A stretch of 64,000 nucleotides of DNA from Paenibacillus physcomitrellae (GCF_002240225.1 NZ_CP022584.1:2825501-2889500); one strand, 5' to 3'. Counted from the stretch's first letter, positions 33,826 to 43,892 are shown. Notes: a model not told the origin generated them from the letters alone. Numbers and translations are program-made.

Positions 33826-34956
33826 ATGAGCGAATCTAACCAAACCCCATCCACCGGACCGCGTTTGGCCCCTCCATTTCGCGCCGATCAGGTCGGGAGC
33901 CTGCTGAGAACTGACCGAATCAAACAGGCCCGCCAGCAAAAGGCCGCAGGCAGCTTGTCTGCCGAACAGCTGCGCCTGATCGAGAACGAAGAAATTGCAC
34001 GTATTGTAGAGAAGCAGAAAGAGGTAGGCTTGCAGGCCGTGACAGACGGCGAGTTCCGCCGCGCTTACTGGCATTTCGATTTTCTGGAGCATCTGGACGG
34101 CGTGACCGGCTATGAAGCGGAGAGCGGTATCCAGTTCCAGCAGACCCAAACCAAAGCCCATTCTATTCTGGTTAATGGCAAACTTGGCTTCTCCGCCCAC
34201 CCGATGCTGGAGGATTACAAGTTCTTACACAGCATTGCCGGCAGCCACACAGCCAAGATGACGATTCCAAGCCCAAGCATGCTGCATTTCCGCGGCACGA
34301 TTGATCCGAAGGTTTACGGGGATCAGGATGAGTTCTTCCATGACCTGGCCGCCGCCTATAAGCAGGCGCTACAAGCCTTCTATGACGCCGGCTGTCGTTA
34401 TTTGCAGCTGGATGATACGGCCTGGGCGTACCTGTGCTCGGAGGAGCAGAAGGAACAGCTTCGCGCCCGCGGCCTCAATCCGGACGAGCTGTCTGCCCGT
34501 TACGCACAAACGATCAACGACGCCGTTAGCGGTCGTCCGGATGATCTCAAGATCACCATGCATATCTGCCGCGGCAACTTCCGCTCTACCTGGATTTCCT
34601 CAGGCGGTTATGAGCCGGTGGCCGAGACGCTGTTTGGCGGATTGAACATTGACGGATTTTTCCTCGAATATGACAGCGACCGGGCCGGCGGTTTCGAACC
34701 CCTGCGTTACGTGAACCGTCCGGATCTGTCGATCGTGCTTGGGCTGATTACCTCCAAATTTGGAGAACTGGAGCAAGCTGACGAGATCAAACGCCGGATC
34801 GAGGAAGCTTCCAGGATCGTAAGTCTGGATCAGCTGTGCCTCAGCCCGCAGTGCGGATTTGCCTCCACCGAAGAAGGCAACCTGCTGACCGAAGAGCAGC
34901 AGTGGGCCAAACTCCGCCATGTCGTGGAAATTGCCCGGGACGTGTGGAAGGGTTAA
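33826..34956 (+). CDS. MetE C-terminal-like methyltransferase (YxjG/YxjH type)
   Basis: The protein has 376 residues and corresponds to the catalytic C-terminal half of cobalamin-independent methionine synthase; the N-terminal half is absent, as in Bacillus YxjG and YxjH. FRADQVGSLLR, VTDGEFRR, LQLDDTAW, MHICRGN and SPQCGFAS carry the substrate- and zinc-binding residues (His, Cys and the last Cys). Likely reaction: methyl transfer to homocysteine or a related thiol from a donor not determined here. GGAGA lies nine bases before ATG 33826. No S-box riboswitch is upstream. A deleted second copy of its ends lies at 40171-40226. Confidence 0.88.
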   Translation: MSESNQTPSTGPRLAPPFRADQVGSLLRTDRIKQARQQKAAGSLSAEQLRLIENEEIARIVEKQKEVGLQAVTDGEFRRAYWHFDFLEHLDGVTGYEAESGIQFQQTQTKAHSILVNGKLGFSAHPMLEDYKFLHSIAGSHTAKMTIPSPSMLHFRGTIDPKVYGDQDEFFHDLAAAYKQALQAFYDAGCRYLQLDDTAWAYLCSEEQKEQLRARGLNPDELSARYAQTINDAVSGRPDDLKITMHICRGNFRSTWISSGGYEPVAETLFGGLNIDGFFLEYDSDRAGGFEPLRYVNRPDLSIVLGLITSKFGELEQADEIKRRIEEASRIVSLDQLCLSPQCGFASTEEGNLLTEEQQWAKLRHVVEIARDVWKG

Positions 34957-34974
34957 TCAGCAGCCAAAGGCCAG

Positions 34975-35017
34975 ACCAGCCGTCAGCCCGGATCGGGCAG
35001 ACGGCTGGTTTTATTTT
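34975..35017 (+). terminator. terminator of the MetE-like gene
   Basis: ACCAGCCGTC (34975-34984) pairs with GACGGCTGGT (35000-35009) and an inner GCCCG pairs with CGGGC; TTTATTTTT follows. It abuts the stop of the convergent UDG-like gene. Confidence 0.93.
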
Positions 35018-35788
35018 TCAGCGGAAATAGGCTCTTATGATCTCTCTCATAGAACCCCTTTGTTCATTAAATTGCCGGACCCGGTGGCCGTTCGCCCCTG
35101 ACGGATGCGGGAAGCCCCATAGACATTGCTCCTCCCGGAGGATGCCCTTCTGTACCAGCACCCGGCAAATCCCTTCAACCGCTTTGCCCAGCGGAATGAC
35201 GAGCACACGGCGAAAGCCGCCGCCGCAAGCGTCCAGGGAACCGAGTTCCCCTTGGATAGAATTTACGGCAAAGTCCCTGAGGAAATCGGACGACAGCAAA
35301 TCCGGCCTGCTTCCCGTGTAATTATGGCCGCGGGCAAACACCGGATAACGCAGGACGGAGGTGGTATGCAGAAGCTGCTGACTCCCCTCAAACAACAGCT
35401 GAGCGGAAGACAAGCCGAGCGGCGCCGGCAGGTCTAGGGTATCCAGCATCCGGATGATATTGTTCCGCATGGGACCGGCAAAGCGAGCAGCCTCCTTAGC
35501 TTGCTGAAGAATGTCTTCATCCCTAAGCTCCGGCCCCTGATTCTGCTGCAAACAATCCCTCGCCGTTTCAAAAGCCAGCTTCATCTGGCTCCAACCGGGC
35601 GTTAAGCCTGCGATAAGAATCTGCGCGTACGGGTTAACGATTTCGTTGTGCGGCGCATAATACATGGATACAGGCCCTGATTCGGCCAGCAGAAAGCGCT
35701 CATGGAGCAGATCGGCTTTGGTAAGAGGCCGGGAAGGAAGCTGGCGAATATAAGGTTTGTATGCTGAAAAAGCTGCTGCGTACAACAT
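35018..35788 (-). CDS. uracil-DNA-glycosylase-superfamily-like protein
   Basis: The protein has 256 residues. Two motifs recall the UDG superfamily: ILIAGLTPGWSQMK (the N-terminal GxxPG-type water-activating loop) and LWGFPHPSGANGHR (the C-terminal HPS leucine loop). The expected catalytic Asp/Asn is not evident after GLTPGW, so activity on DNA uracil is uncertain; it may be one of the diverged family members of unknown function. AAGGAG lies 16 bases before ATG 35788 and AGGA ten, so the start is not secure. Its C-terminal part is duplicated as a remnant at 40226-40341. Confidence 0.7.
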   Translation of the reverse strand: MLYAAAFSAYKPYIRQLPSRPLTKADLLHERFLLAESGPVSMYYAPHNEIVNPYAQILIAGLTPGWSQMKLAFETARDCLQQNQGPELRDEDILQQAKEAARFAGPMRNNIIRMLDTLDLPAPLGLSSAQLLFEGSQQLLHTTSVLRYPVFARGHNYTGSRPDLLSSDFLRDFAVNSIQGELGSLDACGGGFRRVLVIPLGKAVEGICRVLVQKGILREEQCLWGFPHPSGANGHRVRQFNEQRGSMREIIRAYFR

Positions 35789-35988
35789 GCTTTGCTTGTC
35801 CTATCTCCTTTCGATCGGGAACGCTGGGGACGCCCCTAAGCTATGTCACCTTCCCTGATTACAGTCTGCCAGAAGGGGAAGACCGCCGGGAAATAATTTC
35901 CTGGTAGAGTTAACGGTCCAATAACAAATAAAGCTTATACTACGTATACAGCACTACATTTCATTCAACAAGGAAAGGAACTTATAAG

Positions 35989-36618
35989 ATGGGGATACAC
36001 ACCTACTTCCAATCGTTAACCGATTTAGAGCGAATCATCCGATGTCCCGGTAAATTCAAGTTTCAGGAGCACAGCGTTGCCGAGCATTCCTGGAAAGTCG
36101 TGCAATACGCCAAAACCTTGGCCGATATTGAAGAAAGTCACGGCGTCGCCGTGAACTGGAAGAAGCTGTATGAAATCACGAGCAGTCATGATTACGGGGA
36201 AATTTTTATCGGGGATATCAAAACCCCTGTGAAACACTACTCACTCGAGCTCCGCGCCATGCTGCAGCAGGTGGAGGAAGGTATGGTTGCGCATTTTATT
36301 GACGGGCATATTCCAGAGGAATTCAAACCGATCTTTCGCAGACAGCTGCGGGAAGGCAAAGACGATTCCGTAGAAGGCCGAATCCTGGAGGTTGCCGATA
36401 AACTCGACCAGATCTACGAAGCCTTCGCCGAGCTGCAAAAAGGAAACACGGAGAAAGAATTTGTATTTATGTACCGGAGCGCCCTGATCAAAATCAAAGG
36501 CATCCAGCTGCACTGCGTGGATTATTTTCTGGAACAGATTCTGCCTGACCTGGTCAGCGAAGGCTCACGATCCCCTATCGATATTGAGCAGATTACCAAA
36601 GACGCGTTGGCATCTTAA
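35989..36618 (+). CDS. HD-domain 5'-nucleotidase (YfbR-like)
   Basis: The protein has 209 residues. The metal-binding set is visible: HSVAEHSW (first His), SSHDYGEI (His-Asp pair), and a later Asp in VADKLDQI. This matches YfbR-type 5'-deoxynucleotidases that remove phosphate from dNMPs. Upstream, AAGGAA precedes ATG 35989 at a good distance. It is followed by a strong hairpin terminator. A frameshifted second copy lies at 42299-42897 together with its promoter region and terminator. Confidence 0.88.
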   Translation: MGIHTYFQSLTDLERIIRCPGKFKFQEHSVAEHSWKVVQYAKTLADIEESHGVAVNWKKLYEITSSHDYGEIFIGDIKTPVKHYSLELRAMLQQVEEGMVAHFIDGHIPEEFKPIFRRQLREGKDDSVEGRILEVADKLDQIYEAFAELQKGNTEKEFVFMYRSALIKIKGIQLHCVDYFLEQILPDLVSEGSRSPIDIEQITKDALAS

Positions 36619-36684
36619 CCTCCCCTTATGCCCCTCCTTTTAATCCCCCTCTTGATTCGCAAATCTATTTTATTTGAAAAGAAA

Positions 36685-36716
36685 CAAAAAGCCAGCCTCG
36701 GACAGGCTGGCTTTCT
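36685..36716. terminator. bidirectional terminator between HD gene and phosphoketolase
   Basis: AAAAAGCCAGCCT (ending 36698) pairs with AGGCTGGCTTTC (from 36704). It is convergently placed and serves both genes. A copy exists at 42846-42876. Confidence 0.88.
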
Positions 36717-36736
36717 ATTGGAATGAGAACCGACCT

Positions 36737-39151
36737 TCACCTCCGAGTTCTCGCCCCTTGGATGGATGATTTCACGCCTTTCCAAACCCAGCTGTCCACT
36801 TCCGGCAGGTCGACGCCTTCTTCGCGGATATATTGATGATGTTTCTCTAACATCTGTTCCATTTCTTTCACGATAGCAGCATATTGTCCGGCTTCAGGCA
36901 GGCTCAATACCGCTTCCTTCACCAGATCAAAGCGGTCCATCTGGTTGAGCACACGCATATCGAAAGGAGTGGTGATATCGCCGTTTTCTCGGTAGCCGTG
37001 AACATGAAGATTATGATTATTGCGGTCAAAGAACAGGTCTTTGATGAGCCCTTCATAACCATGGAAAGCGAAGATCACCGGTTTATCGGCTGTAAAATAA
37101 CGGTCGAACTCCTCATCGGACAATCCCCGCGGATCAAGCTTCCGGCTTCTCAGCTTAAGCAGATCAACCACGTTGATATAACGGATCTTCAGCTGCGGCA
37201 GCTTCTCGTGCAGCATGGAGATCGCCGCCAGGCTTTCAATGGTTGGCTCGGTGCCGGAGGACGCCATCACCAGGTCCGGCTCCCCACCTTGGTCCGTGCT
37301 GGCCCAATCGATGATTTTGAGGCCGTTATCCACCAGCTCCTGCGCTTCATCTGCCGAGAAGAACTGCGGACGCGGATGTTTGGACGACACGATCAGGTTG
37401 ATCTTCTGACGGTCGTTAAGCACTTTATCGAACACAGCCAGCAAAGTGTTGGCGTCAGCCGGCAAATACTCGCGGATGAATTCCGGTTTCTTGTCGGCCA
37501 GGTGCCCGAGCAGGCCTGGATCCTGGTGCGTATAACCATTGTGGTCCTGCTGGAACACCGTCGAGGTCGCCACAATGTTAAGGGACGGAATATCGGCGCG
37601 CCAGCTTTGCTCCGTTGCTTTGCGCAGCCATTTGAAATGCTGCGTAATCATGGAGTCCACGACCCGCAGGAACGCTTCATAGCTGGCAAAAAATCCGTGG
37701 CGTCCGGTCAGCACGTATCCTTCCAGCAAGCCTTCCGCCTGATGTTCGGACAACTGGGAATCGATAACGCGGCCATAGGAAGCCATAAATTCGTCGTTCG
37801 GCTCCATGATTTTCTCCAGCCACTGGCGTTTTGTAGCTTCAAAGACAGGCGCCAAACGGTTGGACATCGTTTCATCCGGTCCGAAGATGCGGAAGTTTTT
37901 GCTCGTTTCGTTCAGCTCAATGACTTCTTTGAGGTATTTGCCCAGCACGGACATGTCCTGGGCGGTCTGTTTGCCGGGCTCGCTGTTGTCCAGCGCGTAT
38001 TTGCGGAAGTCCGGTAGCTTCAGGTCTTTGATCTGCTTGCCGGCATTGGTCACCGGATTCATCGCCATCCGTCTGTCTCCTTTTGGCGCGAGCTCGGCGA
38101 TTTCGGCGTGCAGACGGCCCTTTTCATCAAACAGCTCTTCCGGTCTATAGCTGTTCAGCCACTGCAGCAGGGCATCTGCATGCTCCATATGCTTCTGATC
38201 CACCGGGATCGGTACCTGGTGGGCACGGAAGGAGTTTTCATTCGGCACCTGATCCCACTCTTTAGGCCCGGTCCAGCCTTTAGGGGAACGGAATACCAGC
38301 ATCGGCCAAGCCGGGCGGGCGGAGTCGTTATTTTCACGCGCATAGCTTTGAATAGCACCAATGCGTTCCACAATCGCATCCAACGTTTCCGCCATAGCAG
38401 GATGCATGTGCGCCGGATCGCTGCCTTCCACGAAATAAGGCTCCCAGCCGTAACCTTTGAAATAAGCGGTCAGCTCTTCTTTGCTCATCCGCGACAGCAG
38501 GGTCGGGTTGCTGATCTTAAAGCCGTTCAAATGCAAAATCGGCAGCACGGCACCGTCGGTGATCGGGTTAATGAAGCGGTTCGAGAACCAGGAAGCGGCA
38601 AGCGGACCGGTTTCGGCTTCACCGTCACCCACAACGACAGCCGCAATCAGGTCAGGATTATCCAGAATGGCCCCCGTACCGTGGGATAAAGAGTATCCAA
38701 GCTCTCCGCCTTCATGAATGGAACCCGGCGTTTCCGGCGCTGCATGAGAAGCGATCCCGCCCGGGAAGGAGAACTGCTTGAAGAGCTTCGTCATCCCCGG
38801 GATATCCTGCGTAATTTGAGGATAAATTTCCGTGTAGCTGCCGTCCAGATACGAATTGGACACCATAACCTGGCCGCCGTGGCCCGGTCCTTCAATGTAA
38901 AACATATTCAAGTCATATTTGTTGATCACCCGATTTAAATGAGCATAAATAAAGTTTTGGCCCGGAATCGTACCCCAGTGTCCAATCGGTTTCACTTTGA
39001 TATCCTCGGCTTTAAGCGGTTCGCGGAGCAAAGGGTTGCTTTTCAAATAAAGCTGTCCCACCGAGATATAATTGGCCGCCCGCCAAAACGCATCCAATTT
39101 GTCCAGGTATTCTTGGGACGAATAATCAACTTTGGTATCGGTAACTAACAT
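36737..39151 (-). CDS. xfp: phosphoketolase
   Basis: The protein has 804 residues from ATG 39151 (AAGGAG eight bases upstream), the normal length. The thiamine-diphosphate enzyme splits xylulose-5-phosphate (and perhaps fructose-6-phosphate) with phosphate to acetyl phosphate plus glyceraldehyde-3-phosphate or erythrose-4-phosphate. [54 protein letters not shown] (ThDP motif) and the two-domain transketolase layout are all present. A GntR regulator precedes it on the same strand, and the neighbourhood contains xylan- and glucan-degrading genes, consistent with pentose use. Confidence 0.95.
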   Translation of the reverse strand: MLVTDTKVDYSSQEYLDKLDAFWRAANYISVGQLYLKSNPLLREPLKAEDIKVKPIGHWGTIPGQNFIYAHLNRVINKYDLNMFYIEGPGHGGQVMVSNSYLDGSYTEIYPQITQDIPGMTKLFKQFSFPGGIASHAAPETPGSIHEGGELGYSLSHGTGAILDNPDLIAAVVVGDGEAETGPLAASWFSNRFINPITDGAVLPILHLNGFKISNPTLLSRMSKEELTAYFKGYGWEPYFVEGSDPAHMHPAMAETLDAIVERIGAIQSYARENNDSARPAWPMLVFRSPKGWTGPKEWDQVPNENSFRAHQVPIPVDQKHMEHADALLQWLNSYRPEELFDEKGRLHAEIAELAPKGDRRMAMNPVTNAGKQIKDLKLPDFRKYALDNSEPGKQTAQDMSVLGKYLKEVIELNETSKNFRIFGPDETMSNRLAPVFEATKRQWLEKIMEPNDEFMASYGRVIDSQLSEHQAEGLLEGYVLTGRHGFFASYEAFLRVVDSMITQHFKWLRKATEQSWRADIPSLNIVATSTVFQQDHNGYTHQDPGLLGHLADKKPEFIREYLPADANTLLAVFDKVLNDRQKINLIVSSKHPRPQFFSADEAQELVDNGLKIIDWASTDQGGEPDLVMASSGTEPTIESLAAISMLHEKLPQLKIRYINVVDLLKLRSRKLDPRGLSDEEFDRYFTADKPVIFAFHGYEGLIKDLFFDRNNHNLHVHGYRENGDITTPFDMRVLNQMDRFDLVKEAVLSLPEAGQYAAIVKEMEQMLEKHHQYIREEGVDLPEVDSWVWKGVKSSIQGARTRR

Positions 39152-39178
39152 TTCACCCACTCCTTTATCTCTAATATT

Positions 39179-39192
39179 GTGAATAATTTCAC
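39179..39192. promoter_or_regulatory. possible GntR operator upstream of phosphoketolase
   Basis: GTGAATAATTTCAC is a perfect palindrome of GTGAA/TTCAC, 28-41 bases before the phosphoketolase start; further GTGAA copies occur at about 39242-39256. Its assignment to the adjacent GntR protein is inference. Confidence 0.4.
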
Positions 39193-39292
39193 TTGTAGTT
39201 ACATCATAACAACCTTTTTGAGAAATGATACGGTCCAATTTTGTGAAAAAGTGAACATAGTATGAAATTTAGAACTCAGCCTCCGAAGGAAA

Positions 39293-39329
39293 CAAAAAGA
39301 AGACCAGCATCCGCTGATCCTCAGTCTTC
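39293..39329 (-). terminator. terminator of the GntR regulator gene
   Basis: On the minus strand GAAGAC (39329-39324) pairs with GTCTTC (39304-39299), with inner CAGC/GCTG pairs, followed by TTTTTG. Confidence 0.75.
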
Positions 39330-39330
39330 C

Positions 39331-40059
39331 CTACCGCTCCTGAACCGATACAAAGCTATTGAATTTCATGTACTGATAATGGAACCGCATATGGGAGAAT
39401 TCGAAAGGCGTCCCGTTGTCCAGAAAAAAAATTCCCTCCATAACGCCGACCGGCTCATGCGGCTTTAAATGAAGCAGCTCCTGGTCGGCAGGCTCGGAGG
39501 GCTCGGCGAACACGGACAAAAACGATTTGGTGACCGCCAGATTGTGCGCTTCCTCCAAGTAATTAAAAATCGATCCCTCAATGATGGCCAGGTTCAGATT
39601 CTGCACGATCTTGATCGGAATGTAGCCTGTCTCAATCATAAACGGATCTTCCTCAAATAACCGGAGGCGGACGATTTTATACACGAAATCATGAGGCCCC
39701 AGGAACAAATCCCTCTGCAGTTCTTCCGTAGGAAGGATCACTTCAAAGCTGATCACCTTCACCTTCGGCTTCTGCCCGTGCATCTGGAAATTGTCGGTGA
39801 CGCCCAGATTGGAGCCCTCGTAATTGAAGATCGATTCGTTCTTGATGTACAACGGATTAATAAAGGTGCCTGAACCCTGTTTCTTAAAAATAAGTCCGGC
39901 ATGTTCCATTCGGGCAAGCGCCCGTTTCACGGAGCTCCGACTCACCCGGTAATGCTCGCTGAGACTCCGCTCATCCGGCAGACGCATGTCCGGGAACTGG
40001 CCTGCCAATATTTTTGATTTAAGATCATCCATAATTTGCTTGTACACAAACTGAGTCAT
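39331..40059 (-). CDS. GntR-family regulator with UTRA domain
   Basis: The protein has 242 residues. The N-terminal winged helix (YKQIMDDLKSKILAGQF, then LPDERSLSEHYRVSRSSVKRALARMEHAGLI) is GntR type, and residues 80-240 are a HutC-type UTRA effector domain that in relatives binds sugar phosphates. AAGGAG lies six bases before ATG 40059. It directly precedes the phosphoketolase gene and most likely controls it. Confidence 0.92.
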   Translation of the reverse strand: MTQFVYKQIMDDLKSKILAGQFPDMRLPDERSLSEHYRVSRSSVKRALARMEHAGLIFKKQGSGTFINPLYIKNESIFNYEGSNLGVTDNFQMHGQKPKVKVISFEVILPTEELQRDLFLGPHDFVYKIVRLRLFEEDPFMIETGYIPIKIVQNLNLAIIEGSIFNYLEEAHNLAVTKSFLSVFAEPSEPADQELLHLKPHEPVGVMEGIFFLDNGTPFEFSHMRFHYQYMKFNSFVSVQER

Positions 40060-40170
40060 GGCCTACTCCTTCTTCGTTTCGTCAGCTCTCGGCTTCACGG
40101 ATGCGCGTTGGCCCGTCCAATGCAGCCTACTATACCATAATCGGCCAAGGGGGGGGGATATGCACTGTTA
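40060..40170. other. short intergenic with G-tract
   Basis: It holds the upstream region of the GntR gene; an unusual G9 run lies at about 40150-40158, just before the decayed duplication starts. Confidence 0.35.
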
Positions 40171-40341
40171 GGCTAACAATTGAGAATTTCTTAAGAATGG
40201 AGATCTCCTATCGTGGAAATTGCCTGGACCGGTGGCCGTTTGTTTTCGACGGATGCGCGAAGCCCCACAAACATTGCTCCTCCCGGAGGATTCCCTCCTG
40301 CACCAGCACTCTACAGATCCCTTCAACCGCTTTCCCTAGTT
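40171..40341 (+). pseudogene. decayed copy of the MetE-like gene ends and UDG-like C terminus
   Basis: GCTAACAATT...TTCTTAAGAATGGAGAT (40172-40205) copies the leader of the MetE-like gene (33783-33817). TCGTGGAAATTGCC (40212-40226) copies that gene's 3' end (34922-34935); everything between is deleted. From about 40219 to 40341 the DNA copies 35071-35191, the C-terminal part of the UDG-like gene on the minus strand. The order and strand match the intact locus. Confidence 0.85.
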
Positions 40342-40354
40342 ATTTTAGACTCAC

Positions 40355-42037
40355 TTATGTAAAAGTCTTCATTAAAGGAAGTGAGATTTCCACCGTCGTT
40401 CCCTTCTTTTCTTCACTGAACAAAGAAATACAGCCTCCGTGGTTCTCAATCAACTTTTTACTGATCATAAACCCCAGACCGGTTCCTTTTTCTTTAGTTG
40501 TATAAAAAGGCTGCCCCAGATTCGCCAAGATATGCTTCGGAATTCCGGAGCCTTGATCGATGAAACGAATGATTATGTGGTTTCGCGCTATTCTACTCTG
40601 AATAAGGACCTTCCCTCCATGGGGCATCGCTTCAAAAGCATTTTTCAAAATGTTAATGAATACCTGTTTAATGTGATTTTCTTCACATTCTATCCAAATC
40701 TCTTTCTGCATCAATTCAGTTTCCATTACCACGTTATACATATTTGCCTGAGCGCTTAATAAAGTAACGACATCTTTAATAATAGACTTAATTTTCTTTC
40801 GCTCAAAGTGAGTGGCCTGAGGTTTGGCAAGCACTAAAAGTTCACTGAGGATGAGTTCAATCCGACCGATCTCCGCCGACATAATTTCATAGTACATCTT
40901 TTTTTCTGTACTGCCGGACTTAATTAATTGGAGAAAGCCCTTAATCGTAGTGACGGGGTTCCGTATTTCATGAGCAATGCCGGCCGCCAGCTCTCCTGCC
41001 ACTGACAGTTTTTCACTTCTAATCATTAGCTGTTGAGCCTGTTTGCTTTCCGTCATATCCCGAAGAATCTCCGCTCTTCCGTTCACTTTATCATTTTCAT
41101 CACGCAAGGAAAAACAGGATAACATTACATCGGTTTCCTGTCCCTGCTTTGTTTTTCTAACCGTCTCGTAGCCTTCAATACTATCACCCAACAGGGCAAA
41201 ACTCCGGTTTCGGGCCACCTCGAATTTTCGATCCTCAGGGACAAACATCAACTGGTTGGTATCCATCCCTAAAATGTCACTTGCGCACCAACCAAATTTT
41301 TTCTCAAAAGCCTCATTTACTTTAAGGACTTTATTATCATTATCCAGGATCATGATCGCATCCAAATTCCGCATGATAAAAGAATCCAATTGGTGTTCTG
41401 TGGCTCTCAATTTTCTTTCCACGCTGTTGTTCTTCTGCTTGGCTGACCGGAGGGGGAGAACAACTTCCCCTTTTTTATACAGCGCTGACTTTAGCAATTC
41501 CTGGTCGGTCATTAAGTATTCATGTTGGGTCAATAAGGTATTCTGCAAGGAAGCCGAAATCAGGTTTCCATCATAGGCATAAACCGAGATGATTTGAGGT
41601 GAATTTATCGCCCAGTCTACTCTCTTTTCAAAGTTTTGAAGCTTCAGTATAATATCCGGATCATTCCATGAACATTCTACATGTGTCCATATTCTGATTG
41701 GCGTTTGCACATCAAAAAAAGGAGGCCCCTCTTTTCCAAAATTGTGAATAGACGTTTCCTCTTTACTGTCCTCGCATACACGGTAAAACTGATCATAATC
41801 AAAATGATAAACCCTCTCAAGCTGCTTTGAAGTTAACCTTTCTTGAAGTTTTTGTTGTATAGATTTATACCTTTCCTTGTTTTCGACTATCAGAAGATGA
41901 TGTCCATGTTCAACGCCAGCTAGGACAAAATACACAGCGTTGTCAACATAATGGTCTACCTCATCATAGATATATAAGACATGTCCACGATGGGATATTT
42001 GCGTCATCCGGGTCAGCTGAACCATCTTTTCTTTCAT
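40355..42037 (-). CDS. MEDS-PAS sensor histidine kinase
   Basis: The protein has 560 residues and no transmembrane helices. Residues 1-175 form a MEDS (DcmR-type sensory) domain (GHVLYIYDEVDHYVDNAVYFV...). A PAS domain (about 212-330), HisKA with AHEIRNP (H356) and a HATPase_c domain with intact N, G1 and G2 boxes (NILKNAFEAM, DQGSGIP, GTGLGFMISKKL) follow. The C-terminal part resembles Bacillus sporulation kinases (KinA/KinB type), so it may feed Spo0F or another orphan regulator; no response regulator is adjacent. GAGGTG precedes ATG 42037. It sits between the two halves of a decayed duplicated block, in place of the UDG-like N terminus. Confidence 0.92.
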   Translation of the reverse strand: MKEKMVQLTRMTQISHRGHVLYIYDEVDHYVDNAVYFVLAGVEHGHHLLIVENKERYKSIQQKLQERLTSKQLERVYHFDYDQFYRVCEDSKEETSIHNFGKEGPPFFDVQTPIRIWTHVECSWNDPDIILKLQNFEKRVDWAINSPQIISVYAYDGNLISASLQNTLLTQHEYLMTDQELLKSALYKKGEVVLPLRSAKQKNNSVERKLRATEHQLDSFIMRNLDAIMILDNDNKVLKVNEAFEKKFGWCASDILGMDTNQLMFVPEDRKFEVARNRSFALLGDSIEGYETVRKTKQGQETDVMLSCFSLRDENDKVNGRAEILRDMTESKQAQQLMIRSEKLSVAGELAAGIAHEIRNPVTTIKGFLQLIKSGSTEKKMYYEIMSAEIGRIELILSELLVLAKPQATHFERKKIKSIIKDVVTLLSAQANMYNVVMETELMQKEIWIECEENHIKQVFINILKNAFEAMPHGGKVLIQSRIARNHIIIRFIDQGSGIPKHILANLGQPFYTTKEKGTGLGFMISKKLIENHGGCISLFSEEKKGTTVEISLPLMKTFT

Positions 42038-42210
42038 AACTCACCTCATATTGTTAGAAATGAAGAATAAAAAGCAGCTTTACAGAAAGTGAAATAGGAA
42101 AATATACCTAAATCTACTTCTAGTTTAGCTGAATTGGAAGTATCGAACAAGGACTGTCGTTTTTTTTATATAAGATTAGAATTCTCATATCCACTTTAAT
42201 GTAATAACTT

Positions 42211-42298
42211 CCTTTCCCAGTTAACGATCCAATAACAAATGAGGCTTATACTAGGTATACAGCGCGCTATTCATTCCAACATGAAAGGAACTCATAAG
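42211..42298 (+). promoter_or_regulatory. duplicated upstream region of the HD gene
   Basis: From about 42211 the sequence copies 35897-35988, the promoter and leader of the intact HD-domain gene, with scattered substitutions. Confidence 0.75.
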
Positions 42299-42897
42299 AT
42301 GGGGATTCATACCTACTTCCAATCGTTAACCGATTTAGAGCGAATTATCCGATGCCCTGGTAAGTTCAAGTTTCAGGAGCACAGCGTGTCCGAGCATTCC
42401 TGGAAAGTCGTGCAATACGCCAAAACCTTGGCGGATATTGAAGAAAGCCACAGCGTCACCGTGGACTGAAAGAAGCTGTTCGAAATCACGAGCAGTCATG
42501 ATTACGGGGAAATTTTTATCGACGATATCAAGACGCCTGTGAAGCATTACTCCCTCGAGCTCGCGCTATGCTGCAGCAGGTTGAGGAAGGCATGGTGGCT
42601 CATTTTATCGAGGAGCATATTCCGGAAGAGTTTAAATCGATCTTCCGCCGTCAGCTGCGGGAAGGAAAGGACGATTCCGTGGAAAGCCGTATTTTAGAGG
42701 TAGCCGATAAACTCGACCAGATCTATGAAGCTTTTGCCGAGCTGCAAAGAGGAAATACCGAGAAAGAATTTGTGCTTATGTACCGAGCGCCCCTGATCAA
42801 AATCAAAGGCATCAAGCTGCCTTCTTTAACAGTAGATTTGAACAGAAAAAAGCCAGCCTCGGTAGGCTGGTTTCTTAATATGATTGCGGAAAGGTAA
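42299..42897 (+). pseudogene. broken copy of the HD-domain nucleotidase gene
   Basis: It starts ATG at 42299 and copies 35989 onward at roughly 90 percent identity by eye. The equivalent of the Trp codon in VNWKKL is TGA (42467-42469), a one-base deletion near 42561-42566 shifts the frame, and about 150 bp corresponding to 36510-36672 are missing, so the copy runs straight into the duplicated terminator. No functional product is expected. Confidence 0.88.
42846..42876 (+). terminator. duplicated terminator of the broken HD gene
   Basis: AAAAAAGCCAGCCT...AGGCTGGTTTCTT is a copy of the hairpin at 36685-36716 with a shorter loop. Confidence 0.75.
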
Positions 42898-42911
42898 ACG
42901 GGCTTGCCGCA

Positions 42912-43727
42912 TTAAAGCTTCTTGGCGTACAGGTTTAACTTCTCCGACATTTGATGAATTTCTTCGATGAACGATGAAATTTGCTGGGAAGACGCTGCCT
43001 GCTCGTCCACCACTTTCGTGATTTGCTCAATCGAGGTTTCGATGCGGTTCGTCGCCTCTCTGAAGTTCTTCAGCACCTCTTGCACCTCTTTGGTGGAGTC
43101 GACGGTGGTATGGGATAACTTGCGGATCTCCCCGGCTACGATGCCGAACCCCCTGCCTGTATCCCCCGCATGAGCCGCCTCGATGGCTGCGTTAATGCCA
43201 AGCAGGTTGGTTTGGTCGGCTACATTTTTGACAAGCTTAATAATTTCATCCGTCTTGTTGACTTGAACCACCGTTTCCTTGGCCAAATCAAGCAGCTGTT
43301 CGGTATGGTCAGCCAGTGTATTTGACCCGTTAGCCACGACATTCAGCTCGTTGCTCGCTTGCGAAAGGGCGTCGGATATTTGATCGGAAATGTCCATTAA
43401 TTCTCTTTGTTTGCGTACCTGTACCGCAATGCCGCCAATTACCTCTCCCTCCGGATCGTGAAGCGGCGAAGCCGTTCCAACAAACTCGAATCCATAGAAT
43501 TCGGCGGGCACATCGGCTTTAATCGGGGCATCCCCTTTAATAGCCCGGGTCAACGGTTCTTCCTCATGCAGGAGCTGTCCAACCTCAATAGGGAGCTGGA
43601 TATCCTGCCCCGGCCAATAAGCTATAAATTTCTCCTTGTCACAGACTGCAATGGATAATTCAACGGGAACCGCTTGTTTGAACACAGGGACCATCGCAAT
43701 CAGTTGCTCTAAGGATGTAATCGTCAT
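42912..43727 (-). CDS. soluble methyl-accepting chemotaxis-type protein (YfmS-like)
   Basis: The protein has 271 residues from ATG 43727 (GGGGGAA seven bases upstream); the frame to 43871 is artefactual. The N-terminal 120 residues form a sensor without TM helices (VAVCDKEKFIAYWPGQDI, FVGTASPLHDPEGEVIGGIAVQV, PAS/cache-like). The rest is a short MCP signalling coiled coil with the hairpin tip ADQTNLLGINAAIEAAHAGDTGRGFGIVAGEIRKLS. The short cytoplasmic layout matches Bacillus YfmS. It should modulate the chemotaxis kinase; the ligand is unknown. Confidence 0.88.
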   Translation of the reverse strand: MTITSLEQLIAMVPVFKQAVPVELSIAVCDKEKFIAYWPGQDIQLPIEVGQLLHEEEPLTRAIKGDAPIKADVPAEFYGFEFVGTASPLHDPEGEVIGGIAVQVRKQRELMDISDQISDALSQASNELNVVANGSNTLADHTEQLLDLAKETVVQVNKTDEIIKLVKNVADQTNLLGINAAIEAAHAGDTGRGFGIVAGEIRKLSHTTVDSTKEVQEVLKNFREATNRIETSIEQITKVVDEQAASSQQISSFIEEIHQMSEKLNLYAKKL

Positions 43728-43863
43728 GGTGTAATTCCCCCAATATTTTAATGAAAAATTACCTAATATATTAACTATCGGAAATTGAACTAATAAAATC
43801 AATAGATTACGAAACACGATTAGCGAAAAACTTCGCTTGGAATTGTTGGCCTGAATTAACAAA

Positions 43864-43892
43864 AGAGACACTCTTCGCGAGTGTCTCTTATC
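43864..43892 (-). terminator. terminator of the YdjO-like gene
   Basis: AGAGACACTC (43864-43873) pairs perfectly with GAGTGTCTCT (43879-43888); on the minus strand TTTTG follows. Confidence 0.82.

Noticed and set aside
42239..42469. Short HD-domain ORF as a functional gene
   Set aside because: It stops before the His-Asp motif; comparison with 35989-36618 shows it is the front piece of a broken copy.
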